NCBI RefSeq assembly: GCF_030867095.1
Contig: NC_081836.1
Location: forward strand, 30,144,338-30,208,337
Direction of reading: 5' to 3'
Origin: Alligator mississippiensis
Taxonomy: Eukaryota > Chordata > Crocodylia > Alligatoridae
DNA length: 64,000 nt
The notes beneath the pieces are model-generated. The model was given only the letters and a program-made list of their open reading frames with translations, searched no databases and was not told the DNA's origin. Made by a program: the position numbers and the translations under genes. Of this stretch, positions 48,101 through 60,355 are shown one piece after another (positions within the stretch are counted from its first letter, which is position 1; every line of letters starts with the position of its first letter).

Positions 48101-51100
48101 AGGGTCCTTTTGCACAAACTATGGGGGTATTCACTTCAGGAACTAACAATACAGCATTTGACATCCCAAAGCAAAGAGCCAGTCCCTTGTTCCCCACTGC
48201 CCTGCGTTCCTGAGAACTGCTGCGAGGCGAGACTCAACATCCTGCCCTCCTTTCATACTTTCTGCTCTGACAAAACCAGAAGAAAGCAGTCTTTCTGCCC
48301 CGATCACTACAGTCTCACAACTGTTCCTTTCCTGACCTTGCCAGCATGGGCGCACAGTAGCCCTCTTCCACTGCCTGAGGGCAGTCAAAGTGCTTGAATA
48401 AGAGCCTGTAGGGTAGGCCACCAAGTCATCGCAAGCAGCCCCCACCATTGTCTTACCAGGCCTTCTCATGCAGTGCAGCCCCCTATACAGGTAAGGCAGA
48501 TGGCCCGTCCACCCCAGCCAATCCAGCCAGGCAGTGGCTCCATCTCTGCCCAGTCAGGACACACCGTGCACAAGGAGTGGGCCAGGCTCCATCACCACAG
48601 CAGGCAGACCAGCATGAGTCATTCGCCAGTCACTCCCCCAGACCCCAAACTGCCAGCAGTCTCCAGCAGCATTAGCAAGGGGAAGGGCTGGGGCAACCCA
48701 CAGGTGTTTACCATACACACTTTGGCTGGCACAGGTGTGTCAGTCATGGCCAGAGTGACTGACCAGTATGGCCACACTCACTGGCCCTGCATAGTTCACT
48801 TGGAGGGAGGACTTTCCCACCCTGGTTGCCAGGTGCAGTTCTGCTGGCACAGCCACGTTTGTACTAGAACTGCTTTGCCAGGACACTACGCTGGCACTCC
48901 CAGACTGGCAATGCTGTCTCTTTTTCTAATGCCAAGGTCCCTCACCAGGGCTACCAGCTTCCCTCAGAGCAGGCCAGAACCTAGGCTCCTAGAGGGCTGC
49001 TGACAAGGATGATCCACTCACCCGCTTGAGCTTGCAAAGCATTATGGGAAAGAGGCAAATTAGACAGGACTTGTCTTGTCCCTTCACTCACAGGGGATCC
49101 CAAGGCAGCAGGAAGACAGAGGAGATATTTAAAAGCTATACACAGAGCAGGGAAGGCATCCAAACGAAGGGGTCTTTCTGAAGGCGATCGCCTGGTGCTC
49201 CAGATTTGAAGGCAGGAGGGAAGTTGGCCATTGAGGTAGAGCAGGAGAAGGAAGACACTTGCAGCTGGCAAGGGTCCCATCCACATGCCTTCACCCAGTG
49301 CCAGTCATAGCAAGTAAAGATCTGGCTGTTCCCCGAGAAGAGAGCAGAAAGCCAGCAGGCATGTAGCAGGGAGCAGCTCTCCCACTACATTCTTCTGCTG
49401 TTCCAAGACCTGATTCACCCTCCTTATTTTGGGAGCATCCCCAGTAGCATAAGTAGGCACCTGCATATGCGCGCACCCCCCCCCATGCACAGAGATCCCC
49501 ACAGCGTAACACCCTATGGGCAAGCCTCAGTCAACTCACTCCCTCAGCCCCCTCCCCAAGCAGCCCCAACCTGGGACTGACTCAGACCACCAGCAAATGC
49601 TGCTGCTGAGGGGCACAGATCACAAGCCTATAGTCTTGCAAAGGGCCGCATGTGGGCTTCACTCCCCAATTAAGCCAAGCTCCCCAGAGATCACAGCACT
49701 TTGCCAGCTGCCGAGATATACCCAGAACCCACTTCTGCTTGGAGGCAGAGAAAATAGGGGGCAATGCGAGAGAAGCAGTGCCAGGGGAAGACTCACCTGC
49801 CTTCCTCCTCCCCAAGTTCTTTGTCTGCTTCCAAAAGCCAGGGCAGCCCCCACCCTTGCCCTGTGCATTGCCCAAGTCCTACCTCTTCTCTGACAGAGAT
49901 CCCACAGCCCAATGCTACCACCAAGCCAGTGCAGGCTCCCTGCTGCCCTGCTCCACGTGCAGCCCACTAATCATGGGCAGCATCCCCGGCCTCCACCGCT
50001 GGGCTCAGCTCCCCGCCTCTGCCTGAGAGCAGCGTGGGGTTCCCAATCTGTTTCAGTGCACAGTACAGTCCCCTCCCCCCTGCCAGCTCCCCTACAGGGA
50101 TCAAACAAGGGAAGGAGTCTGGCTGGCTCGCACATGACCAGAATGGCAATAATCCTCCTCTCCCTTCACTCCCGCCCCTCTCCCTTCCCTGGGATTCCCT
50201 CCTTTGGGAATAAACCCATTCACAAAGTTGGCCCATTGTCAGGGCATGCTCAGTGCTCCCTAGCACCAGGGAGCTGCACATCGTCTGCATGGAAAAGCAA
50301 GCTGCTCATCCCTGGAGTGTCCCTGAGTTTGTGCCAGTCTAGGGAAAAAGTGCAGGAGCTAGGCCCAGTTCAGTTATGGCTCAGGGTGTGCTGTGCCAGT
50401 TGACCCCTCACAAGCCTGTCCCAGCCTCCTTGTGGGCACAGGAAATACAGGGGAATTTGGTTGCTTGGGTCAACAGGCCTGCATCCCCTACCACAACCAG
50501 CCCCATGCCCCTGTGATTTAGGTGCCACAACTGTGAAGCATCAACAAGTCAGCTGCAGTACAGGATCAATGACTACTGCATAGGCCCTCGTTCCCCGAGA
50601 ACCTTTCTGACTGGGGGTCCAGGATGGAGCAGGCTGGGCTAAGCTCGCATCTGGCTCTCCCCCATCACTGCTGCTGCATAAGCCCCTGCTCATAAAGGCA
50701 TACAGCATATTGGGTGCTCATTTTTAGCATCCCCAGAGCAGCCATCAGTCACTAGTGCTTCTCCCCCCTCTGAGCACAGCCCATGTGTGCACCCAGCAAG
50801 CTGTCATTCTCCCTGCCTTCCCAGTCCTGCTGGAAGGCTAGCGGCTGGCACAGGGTCCTAGCAGCAGATGTTTCAGAGCTCTGCCTTCAGGGATCCATCT
50901 GTGTAACACATCCAGCCCCTTCTCTCCAAGCCCCACCCCACCCTGAATCCCACGATGTGGGGGGGGGGGAGGAGGAGAAGAGACTGGAGGCAAGTGGGGT
51001 CTCAATGCCAGAGGCCGCACAGAAGAGAAAGGCACCAGAGAAGTGACATCATGGAGAGGGCCGAGACTCTCCAACGAACAAAAAGCATCCACTGTGCAGG

Positions 51101-54100
51101 GCAGGACACAGGGATCCTGGGAATGTGATCAGACTCTGCAGTGCTCAAGTCATCCAGCAAGTACCACCTCAGTGCCAGCATGCCAAAGTCCAACCCATCA
51201 CTGCTGGTCCACACCCCCCTGCCAGTCACAGGCACTTCTGGGGCACCCTGCCATTGGCAGCCAAGTTTCATGGCAATAAGAACAGTGTTAGATCAACCCA
51301 GATACATTAAACTACTTGGTAGCCAGGTCCCACCTGCAAGTCCTCAAGGTGGGATGTTGGACTGTGTGGCAGGTGTGCTGTCCCTTGCGTACCATATCTC
51401 TGGTGGCACAGCAGGCCCTTTGCACTTGGGGGGAGGGGGGGAAAAAACACGGGACAGGGGACTGTATTCTTACCTGCTGAGCTGGCTTATTGTACATGGG
51501 CATGCCTGGCACAGAAAAAGGTGCACTGCACCCAACGTTTAACCAGTAAAGTACTCAGGGCTACAGCCAGCAGAGCCTGCTCTTCCTCCAAGTGCCTGGG
51601 TACAGAACCGCTGGGTGCGGTTATCAGCAGACCCTGAAGCGGAAGGAACAGTGAAGGTTTACCACTAGGCAGAGGCAGGCCCAAACTACCTACGCAGCCA
51701 TGCAGGAACCCCGGCCTGCACGGAAATGACATTTCCATGTCAGCTACGCAACACTCATGGCTGCAGGCAGCACAGCAGTAACCCGCCACCAGCCAGGCTT
51801 GTCACTGACTGGGTTCCACACATCACAGATTCTTGGCTCTAGAAGCCCAGCCTGCAAGTGCAGCTTGCCACACACCAGGGAACAGGCTCACAGCCACAGA
51901 GCCAGGCCAGCTACCCCAAAGCCTGCCAAAGCCCTGGATCTTCATGGGACAAACCCTTTCTAGCTTGGATCTGGACTTGCTCTGTCCACAGAGGCTCCAC
52001 TGGAACAGCAAGGGGAGAAAGAGGGAGGGGTAGTTACCTCCTGCAGATGGACCAGGGTTGTCTCTCCAGACGGCTGCGAGTGCCCAGGGCGCTACAGGAC
52101 AGACCGTGCAACTCTCAACCCCTGGGTCCTGGTGAGGCTGACACTGCTTCCTGCCTTGTGGTTTCTGCTTCCTACCAAGAGCACTGAGCTGTACCCAGAT
52201 CACTGCCACAGGAACAAGAATGCAGGGTGGAGGGGGAGTGTAACTGGTATAGGGGAGGGCAGGCTGGAGGGGAAGGGCTCAGAGCTGACACAGAGAGGGG
52301 TGACAGGGAAGTGAGAGGACAGGCACAAGGCTGGCCAGGAACCCACCACCAGGCCTGCAACCAACCAATGTGCTTCATTTTGGCCAGTCTGAAGGCCATC
52401 CCTTGGAAAAGCTCAGGCCTTGCTCCTGGAATTTGAAACCCCACTTCCAGGTTCTCATCACAGTAAGCTCAACTGCTTGGAGACAGGAGCAGAAGAAAGC
52501 TTCCAGGATAGTGACCAACTAACTCAGGGAGAGACAACACACTCCTGAGGATTCCCAAGGCAGACTGCATTCTCAGGCTCTTCTGCCCAATACCTGAGGC
52601 CTTTGCATTCTCACAACAGCAGCAAGGAGAGCTCTGGTTTGGTTCTGCACAGGGTGCTCCAAGCAAAGTGCTCCCAGTGTGCAGCTTGCATAGCTGGATT
52701 CTGCTGAGCTACTGGAAACTGCAGTAAACTCACCCACTCAGAGCCAGAAGCTGAGAGAACCGGTTCCCACACTGCCCCAACCCCTAACCTCTGCCTCTCA
52801 CCCTCAGGGCCTTACCACACAGCTTCACAGGTAGGGGGGAGGGCTAGAAAGAAAAGATGCTTAAAAAGATGGTAGAGGTCATGGAGGAGGGGGAAGCAGA
52901 CACGTCCAGGCACCCCCTGGAGTCTCCTGGGTCTCCTTGCTGGGCAGAGCTGGGTCACATTCCTGTGACTGTGCTGTTGGTGCCGAGAGACCCTTTTGCT
53001 GGGAGGGGAATTCCAGCTCCTCCAAGGCTGTGTGTGCTCATGGCTCCCAGATCTCGGCTTTCTTACAGCTCCAAGCAAACACTGCAACCTCATAACAAGA
53101 GGAGAGAGCTTGTGGCAGAGGGCTTTGTACAGGCACCACGCTGACCATGCTGGGCTGGGGGCCAGGGCTGCTCCCTGCATCTCCCTCCACTACACCACCT
53201 CCCCCCATAGCTGGAAACTCCCCACTTCATGAGGACTCCTGGAAAGCTACAAGAGCAGAAGAGTTGGCAAAACCCAAGAGTAAAGGTCACAGTGCTGGAA
53301 CCCCCACCCCAGGTTAGCCACATGCCACAGCCATATTATGGTCTCCAAAAAAAAGAGCAGGGCAGGAAGCCAAGGTGATATGCGGCACATCCTGGTCAGT
53401 GGATGGCCTACGTGTGCAGCATGAATGCCAGGGGCACATGGGACAATGGTGCCTGGTCTCGCATTCTTCACTGCAGCCCGTGGGGAAGGTAGAGGGACTG
53501 GCATCCACACCAGCACAAACATGTCTAGTCACAGATCCCAGCAATTGTCACGTGAAGGCTGCCCGACTGACATTCAACACTGCCAAGGGCCTCCCCTTCA
53601 GAGTGAGGCAATGTTTGGCTGGGGGCAGGAGGGGAAAGGCCAGCTTTGGTTCAGACAATGGATATTCCCCTCAGTGTAGGCACTGCACATCACACACAAC
53701 CTGATTGCTGAACAAATTAGAGGCCTGACCCAGACATGGTGTGTGGCACCAACACATAGCATGTGCCCAGACAGGGCACATCCTGCACACTCCTGTGCTC
53801 TCTGCCTGTTTGACAAGCATATGGCACTTGCAAAAGGGTCAAAAACATTATAGGACCCTTTGAAACACCTGCTAGCAATGGCACCAGGACTGCTCCCTTT
53901 GACTCCTGGCTCTCTCTTCACCCCCCTGCCTCAGGCCCTTTTTATCCAGACAGAAACCCATACATGACAGCCTATGGGATGTACAAGCCTCATGAAGAAA
54001 AGGAAAGACCCCACAGGCACAGGGGAAGAGGAGGGTTGAAGTACAACACACACAATAGCTGCAGGGCCAGAGCAGAAGCCAGTTCATCACCTGGGCTCTG

Positions 54101-54793
54101 CAGCCACCACCCTATGGTCACCCGGCACAGCACCCATGCTTCTCTTGGACCACACAGTCAGGACTCGGAGGCGCTGGGAGAGAAATCTGTAGGGAGCACA
54201 GGCCTGGGAGGAAGAGACAGAGGGTGGGAACGTACCAGGTAGGGGAGCTGACCCACTGCAGGTGCTCGCAGTGGTGGTCAGGTCACCTCCGGAGCTACAC
54301 AGAACACAGCACCCTTTGCCCCCCACCGCTGATCGGTGCTGGGAGGAAAACACGTCAGTGCTGGAGGTGTCAGCAGCCAGAAGAGAGAAAGAAACCAGGC
54401 CAAAGAGCAGCTCCCAGTCTGGGCTGGTGAGCGAGGGGAAGAAGGAGGATGCAGGCGAGCCCCAGCGAGCCCAGAGCTCCTTAGTCACCCGGCTGCTGCG
54501 TGCACCGACCGCTGCCTTAGGTCCTTAATGCTGATGGGGCCGGGGTGGAGTGACCCCGGACGAGAAAGGAGGGAGGCAGAAGATCGCTCGTGCCAGCTGC
54601 CCCCGCGGCTGAGGAAGGCGGAGGACAGGAGCGGCACTCGCCCCGCTGCCCCCTGGTCGCCGAGCGGCGCGTCCCCGAGAGCACCGGACGCTTCAGTGCC
54701 AGGGATCCCTGCAGCCACGTGGGGCCGCGGCGGGGAGGACCGTGACTGCCCGGCTCAGTGCGTGGTGCCGCCGCCCCGCCCGGCCGCTCTTAC
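42117..54793 (-). other. Inferred first intron of SEPTIN12 / upstream non-coding region
   Basis: No exon with family resemblance was found in these 12.7 kb on either strand. The longest open frames (for example 48473-49003 plus and 49912-50403 plus) have skewed Ser/Pro/Cys/His composition and no motif. Purine/pyrimidine-rich runs and short G-runs (near 50959 and 51430) are the only low-complexity features. A short L3-like relic lies near 44250. If the first exon call is wrong, this is simply intergenic. Confidence 0.4.
44240..44325 (+). repeat. L3/MIR-like relic
   Basis: GAACTGAGGTACTTGCCCAAGGTCATGCAGG, then AACTGAACCCAAGTTCTAAT, follows the 'gtgacttgcccaaggtcacacagc...gaacccaggtct' core. 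Confidence 0.55.
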
Positions 54794-55090
54794 CTGCGCG
54801 CCTTCAGGGCATCCCTCGGCCGGGCCCGGCCCCCACTACCGCTACCGCTCCCGCCCCCCCAGCCCGGCGCGGCCGCAGGCGCTGAGCGCGAGGCGGGGCC
54901 GGGCGCAGGTAGCGGCGGTTGCCAGGCAGCGGCGGCGCCACCGGCCTCCCCTTAAAGGGCCCGCGCCGCCAGCGGCCCCGCCCCCTGCCCCTGCCCTTTC
55001 TGGGGCGCCGCAGCAATGAGGAGGCTGTAGGGGCAGCGGCAGCGCTCCCCTCTCCTCACTGCTGCGGCGGCCGCTTTCTTCTTCCGTCTG
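54520..55090. promoter_or_regulatory. CpG island, promoter region
   Basis: CpG dinucleotides are dense across this stretch and rare on either side. A consensus GC box (CCCCGCCCC, Sp1 type) lies at 54976-54984. A minus-strand donor lies at 54794, and a possible plus-strand GCAG|GTAGCG is near 54908, so bidirectional activity is possible. Open frames across it on both strands are alanine/proline/arginine-rich, as random GC-rich DNA gives, and are not called genes. Confidence 0.7.
54794..54930 (-). promoter_or_regulatory. SEPTIN12: Probable SEPTIN12 first (non-coding) exon at a CpG island
   Basis: On the minus strand a good donor, GCGCAG|GTAAGAG, ends a GC-rich stretch at 54794. Coding exon 1 of SEPTIN12 (42116) has an acceptor but no promoter-like sequence close by, and this is the only CpG island upstream of it on that strand, so I infer that the two splice together across about 12.7 kb. 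The stretch contains a two-codon open frame (ATG-CCC-TGA, 54812-54804) ahead of the donor. The exon's 5' end is a guess from a TTTAAG box at about 54957-54952 and GC boxes beyond it. It could instead belong to an unrecognised gene. Confidence 0.4.
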
Positions 55091-56331
55091 CTAGACACCA
55101 GAGACCCCGGACTGCCCGCCCACCCTGCACGCCAGCGGGGTCGGGGAGGTGGCAGGAAGACAGCCAGTTTTTCCGAAGAGCCTCAGAGCTTGGGACTCTC
55201 AGCAGATAACAGCCGGACACGGGGCAGCTCTGGGAAACAAGGCCTTAACCTCTGTGCCTCGGTTGGCTGCACAGAGATGTTGAGCCGTAGCTGCTCTTGC
55301 AGAGCTCTCCAGGATCCTCCCCTGCAAGCTGCTGTTGTGGGTGGTATTATTTGGGAACAACAGGTGCACAGATGCTAAGGCCTGATGGGACCACTGGATC
55401 ATCCATGTCAGATCCTCCATGACACAGGCCACAGAAATCCCCCAGTCAGTCCAGTACTGAGTCTAGTCGTTCAAGAGTGACTAAGGCATTGAGTCCTGGC
55501 TCAAACGAGTCTCTTCTGATTCCTAGTATCCGTCTGACACAGAAGTTTTGAGCCTGTCCACATCTGGACTGTCATCCACCCTTCCCAACACATTGCTCTG
55601 AGGCTGGCAAGAGTGATTCCCTCTGCAGCAAGTGGATACCCAGGCTCCACTGAGCAGCACAAAGCAGGCTGAAAGACCATTTTCACTGGATTGCAGAGTG
55701 TAGGTAAACTAGACAGAGAGAGGATGAGACTTGATCAACAGCACACAAGTGGGAGACATCAGAACAGATTTCAGAAGTCTCCATCTCTCAGCCCCTGTTC
55801 AGTCCTCTGGCTCACACACAAGTACACAGGAATTACCCTATCAGTCAGACCAAGACTAAGTCTGTTTGGGATGATGTTGCCTGCAATGGCAGGGGACTGG
55901 CCTGAGTGGCCTGGGAGTCTCTTCCTATCCTATGCCCTCATGTAGTCTAGAAACTTGCCTCCAACTACAGTCCATGCCAGGAACCTTGGAGGAAGCACTT
56001 TCTGAGCATTTGCAGATGTATCCCTTATGCATATGCAGCATTTAGCAGTAGAGCCAGGCAGCAGAACTCAAATCAAAGCACAGGGTGGAAATGGGAGACC
56101 AGGAAAGAGAGTTATTATGGAAAACAAATGCTCTGGGCAGGCAGATATCATTCTGCCTGCTTGAGTGGTGTGAAAAATCTCACTTTTGTGCTTTAAAAAA
56201 GCAGCAATGTTCTTCACAACTGTGCCACAAAGCAAAGAACCTGAGGCTTGGGGGTTTGTTTTTACAAGAGAAAAGTTCTCACTTCACTCTGAAAATGGGA
56301 AGATGATAATGATCCTCAGCATCTCCTCATG
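55091..56331. other. Non-coding intergenic stretch right of the CpG island
   Basis: No exon, splice-bounded frame or repeat could be supported here. Confidence 0.4.
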
Positions 56332-56339
56332 CTTTACAT

Positions 56340-56525
56340 CAGGGGCAGGCAATTATTTTGGGCGGAAGGCCACTTACTGAGTTTTGGCAAGCCATCGAGG
56401 GCCACATGATAGGCAGCCGGGGCAGATAAATATTAATTTTCTAAATTTTGTAGGGGCCCCGCAGACCGGATAGAATAGCCTGGCAGGCTGCATCCGGCCC
56501 TTAGGCCGCATTTTGCCCACCCCCG
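56340..56525 (+). mobile_element. hAT-type MITE with 8-bp target duplication
   Basis: The 186-base element has termini CAGGGGCAGGCAATTATTTT and, at the far end, GCATTTTGCCCACCCCCG, imperfect inverted repeats of the hAT 'CAGGGGTGGGCAA' type. Flanking octamers CTTTACAT (56332-56339) and CTTTATAT (56526-56533) differ at one base, as an aged 8-bp hAT target duplication would. There is no coding capacity. Confidence 0.8.
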
Positions 56526-56599
56526 CTTTATATCTTCAAAGTGTTCCACAGACATGGAAATTCCTATGAGTGCAGGCTTTAGCCCTGAAATAGGGGGTC

Positions 56600-56661
56600 T
56601 GTGTGGTGTGTGTGCATGTGTGTGTGCACATGCACATACATGGGGAGATCTTCTCCTTTAG

Positions 56662-56710
<49 letters not shown>

Positions 56711-56725
56711 CGCATGGGGAGATCT
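56600..56725. repeat. Duplicated (TG)n(CG)n microsatellite block
   Basis: A pure run (TG)n then (CG)n occupies 56665-56713, preceded by a degenerate TG/CA tract at 56600-56638. The word CATGGGGAGATCT follows each tract (56639-56651 and 56713-56725), so the unit [TG tract + CATGGGGAGATCT] is duplicated with a spacing of 74 bases. Alternating purine-pyrimidine tracts of this kind favour Z-DNA. Confidence 0.85.
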
Positions 56726-56729
56726 CCCT

Positions 56730-58005
56730 TTGTTGCTTTGGAAACAATGAAATCTTGCCCCAGTTGGTTTTGCAAAAAATTGTACTTTCTCTCAATGAAA
56801 ATGATTAATCTCCATGCTCCAGTTCACTTCCACGCCTCAGGAAGACATTGAGCCTATTTCCCCTCTCACACTGGCATAAATCTGGAGCAGGTCTATAAAA
56901 GACAATGGAGTGACAAAGCTGGCAGGAGAGAGAAATGAAGCCTCTTGTCTCTAGCAGGAGATGGACAAGATTCCAGGTGAGCAGCCATCATTCTGTGCAG
57001 TTGTTCAGCGAGAGCATCCTGGAAGTGGAGCATGGATTTCCTCTGACTGACCTCCTGGGCATATTCAGGACCCTTGCTCGTAACTGGTTGCCTGTGTCTG
57101 AAGCTGGCATGTGGAGGTGCTTGAGGGCAGGGTCTGTTGGCATTTGTGTTTGACATAGGCATGTCTGGTTCTTCATTCCAGGCCTCTGACTTACTCACCC
57201 AAGGTCACTGGATTGTGCTGAATTCTCATTCACCTCTATTCAAGGCTTCACCTCCCCCAAGCCAGCTTTCTCATTGTTCAGGTAATTCCCATCATGGAAA
57301 TACTCTCTCCCTCTGCTGAAATGCAGTATCTCACAAGTTGGAGGCAATAGGGCCAACATCAGAAAGGGCAACAGATGGCCAGGAGAGACATAAGAGTGGA
57401 AAGTTTCCTCACAGTCTTAGCACAAGTTTATTTCCCACCTCCACCTCACACAGGCAGAGATGGGAATTTGAGATCTCTATAATGAGTCAGTCTTGGGTTT
57501 CTACATATGGCCTCTCCAATGGCTTTCAACCCTAGAACCATTTTGTGGGAGGGGGCTATAGTGTTCATGGTTCCTGGCATTCCTTGGAGGATACAAAAGA
57601 AGCTAAGCCCCTTTCCAGCCTATCACTAGCTACATGGACCTCCATTCCTCACTGGTCTTGGATCCGTCTCTTTCACCCTTTCAGAGTGTAACTCAGATGC
57701 TGAGGGTCCATGGTGTGTCCCTCAGATTAACAAAGGGGATGCAGGGAGTGGGTCACAGAATGAGATGGGTTTCAAGGGGGTGGGGAGTGGGAAAGAACCT
57801 GCTGGCAGGATGACAGGTTGTGATGTCAGGGCCTGGCAGTCATACCACCTATACCCTATGCTAATCTTCATAACTCTCCCCTCCCTCCCTACCCCCAGAT
57901 TCAGCAGGGAACAATTAACCCCCCATTTTACAGCTCAATGAAACCAGGGCAAGATCAAGCCTGGCACTGTCAAGAGCATCCTTGAAACCGGGTTGTTTGA
58001 AGTGA
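56730..58005. other. Non-coding intergenic stretch
   Basis: No gene signal. A poly-purine/GTGGG tract near 57775-57800 is the only feature seen. Confidence 0.4.
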
Positions 58006-58262
58006 GGTACCTTGAGCTTGGTTTTCAGAAGCACTGAGCACCCCACACACAGCTGCTGTTCAGCACCTCCGACACCTCCCGTAAGGAGGTAAGGAGTTTT
58101 GTGAGGTTCCACAAAACTCAGAGACACCCAGAAACTAAGGGCCATGTTTCAAAGCTTTGGCCCCAAGTAATTCACCCCAGATCATGCTCCAGGTCAGCAG
58201 CAGAGCTGGGAGTAGAATTTAGGATATCGTCTAATCCCCAATGTCTGGGCTAAACACAGGCA
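58005..58262. repeat. L3/CR1-type relics (two adjacent pieces)
   Basis: 58012-58080 carries TTGGTTTTCAGAAGCACTGAGCACCC, matching the palindromic 'ggttttcaaaagtgctgagcaccc' family. 58140-58260 carries AGTAATTCACCCCAGATCATGC, then GTCAGCAGCAGAGCTGGGAGTAGAATTTAGGA, the 'aagtaactcacccaaggtcacacag' core. Confidence 0.6.
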
Positions 58263-59688
58263 CTAGTTGCCATTTCTGGCTTAAGGTGGAAACTTGCTAA
58301 ATGCTGTCTCCATAGCTCAGAAGAGAGTTACTAAGACTGGCCCAAAGAGCTACAGACTAAAAAAATAGCAACACAAAAAACATGAGTTTCCACTTGGCTG
58401 TTGTGAGCTGGAGAGCTAAGGTAGCACGAGGCAGCATCCTGAGGCACTCCAAGCTGTATAAACAATAGAGGCATTAATGTTCTGCTTGCATGTGCAGAGG
58501 GATGCTGCCTGGGAACGGCAGGGGGAACCTGGCAAAAGCCAGTGGGACTTAAAATAAAGATACCCATGGGGCTGCGTCTGCACTGTGTTTGTCTGCCATG
58601 ATACTCCTCACAGGGCTTGGGCCTCCTGTTCTCTACAAGCTGAGGTGTGTGTTGTGGGGGCAGGGGAGGCACAGACAGTGGGGATGTGGAGTGCCAGGAC
58701 TAATCACTCCATCTGTTCCTTGCTGTCATGCTGCTCCTGGGAGGAGGAAAGAGGGAGTTTTGTAGCTCCCTTCAGACTGCGTTCCAAAATCAGTGGGCTG
58801 AGCAGAGGGTTTGGGGGTGCCACTGGGAGATGATGAAGCATAGGTACTTTTCACAGCAGAGCCACTTCTTTGCAATGGGTGAGACCTGTGAAAGCTCAGC
58901 TGTAGCTTATCCTTCTGGATGCTGAGGTACACCCCCAGGACCAGAGCAACACTGGTTCCTCAGGGCCAGGTTTTCAAATGATCAGCACTCACAATCAGCG
59001 TCAGCTGGACAGCCAATGAAGTGCATAAATGCTCAGGCCTCCCTCAACCACTTCCCTTGGGACAATTGTGGGCAGATTTTTCAAGGGACTCAGCATTTTG
59101 TGAACACATGGGATGCTGTGCTCTGGCCTCTCTCTTGTTAGAAGGTTGAATTCTGCTCCAGCATGCTTCAGCCACAGGTAGTTAAGAGGACACTGGCCAG
59201 CAGCCAGTAGCTTGTACCATGTAAGTTGGTTTCTGTTTCTACAAGGCCCAATACAGACAGATTTAGTTCTTCTGTCGTAGCGGAGTTCCCCATTCACTCC
59301 TTGTTTGACTGGAATTAAATTGGATTGGACAGTGACTACCTGGAAAAGAAACCCCAGCAGCTTCTCCCAAGGGGAATAACAGAGCAGTAGCAGCTGCAGA
59401 GCACACCAAGTCCATTACAAAGCTCTTCATTAAGAGATAATGTGTCACAGGATAATGGCTCCCTGCAGACAGGCCTGCTTGGGGACTCATTTGAAACATT
59501 TTATTTTCTATGCAGGAGACAGGTAATCCCAGGCCCAGGTTCTGTGACACTGATTTAATTACTGATGCAGGTTTAATCAATATGTTAGCCATGGAAGCCC
59601 ATAATAAGCTTACCCGGGAGAGGGGAGGGAATGGGTGTGTAATCCACCCATTCTTGTCACTGTGCCCTAGCCAGTGTCCTCGTGTATA
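58263..59688. other. Non-coding intergenic stretch
   Basis: A weak relic of the 'ttttcaaa(t)gatcagcactcac' type lies at about 58968-59050. No exon was found. Confidence 0.4.
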
Positions 59689-59696
59689 GCCTAATG

Positions 59697-59963
59697 CAGT
59701 GATTCTCAACCAGGGTTCCAGGGCACCCCGGGGTGCTCTGAGATCCTTTGAAGGGTGCCGCAGGAAATGTGAGAACATAGATAAGGGCAGGCTCAGACTC
59801 TAAATGCAAGGCTGCTCACTATCTGTCCCTTCCCACACTGTCTGTTCCCTCTGCAAGGAGGTAAGCACTGTAATAAATGAGGTAGTTTTTGAAGTGGGGT
59901 GCCATTCAATTCACAAAAGTTATGGAGGGTGCCTGGAATCTAATAACAGGTTGAGAACCACTG
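59697..59963 (+). mobile_element. hAT-type MITE with 8-bp target duplication
   Basis: The 267-base element begins CAGTGATTCTCAACCAGGGT and ends GGTTGAGAACCACTG, near-perfect inverted termini. Octamers GCCTAATG (59689-59696) and GTCTAATG (59964-59971) differ at one base, as expected of a hAT target duplication. It has no coding capacity. The GGGTGCC/GGGGTGCT words repeat inside. Confidence 0.9.
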
Positions 59964-60019
59964 GTCTAATGGGTAGAGCACAAAGGAGTTGAACAATCTG
60001 GTGATCTTGGGTGACCATT

Positions 60020-60185
60020 GCTGTGGGCCTGATTTCCAAAGGTGCTCAGCTCCCAGAACTGCAACTAATGTCAGTCAGAGCAGTACGACTCCAAACCTCT
60101 GCACCTCAGCCTCCCACATTTGTGCTTCAGTTTCAATCTTTGTAGAATGGGAACAATACAACTTCCTCATTCATAGGTTATCAGA
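60020..60185 (+). repeat. L3/CR1-type relic
   Basis: It starts GGGCCTGATTTCCAAAGGTGCTCAG, continues CCTCAGCCTCCCACATTTGTGC, then TTTCAATCTTTGTAGAATGGGAACAAT, in the order of the ancient 'ggcctgattttcagaggtgctcag...cctcagtttccccatctgtaaaatgggaataat' repeat. Confidence 0.6.
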
Positions 60186-60355
60186 AGACTCCAAGGGGCT
60201 GGTGCAAACTCCCCAAACCACCCACAAAGCCACCTCCATCATCCTCCTTGAGAACTTCCTGTGCCAAGATGCCAATAAAAACTGTGACAAGGTGAGGCTG
60301 CTAGTGCATTGAGCCCGCTGCCCCTGTGGTGTCCAGTACAGACTCCTCATTCCCT

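Noticed and set aside
42400-55000. SMIM22 and ROGDI, the mammalian neighbours of SEPTIN12
   Set aside because: No frame resembled the remembered protein sequences of either; they may lie outside the window.
54336-55019. 227-codon plus-strand frame over the right CpG island
   Set aside because: Same stop-poor effect; no recognisable motif, and the minus-strand splice donor points to a leader exon instead.
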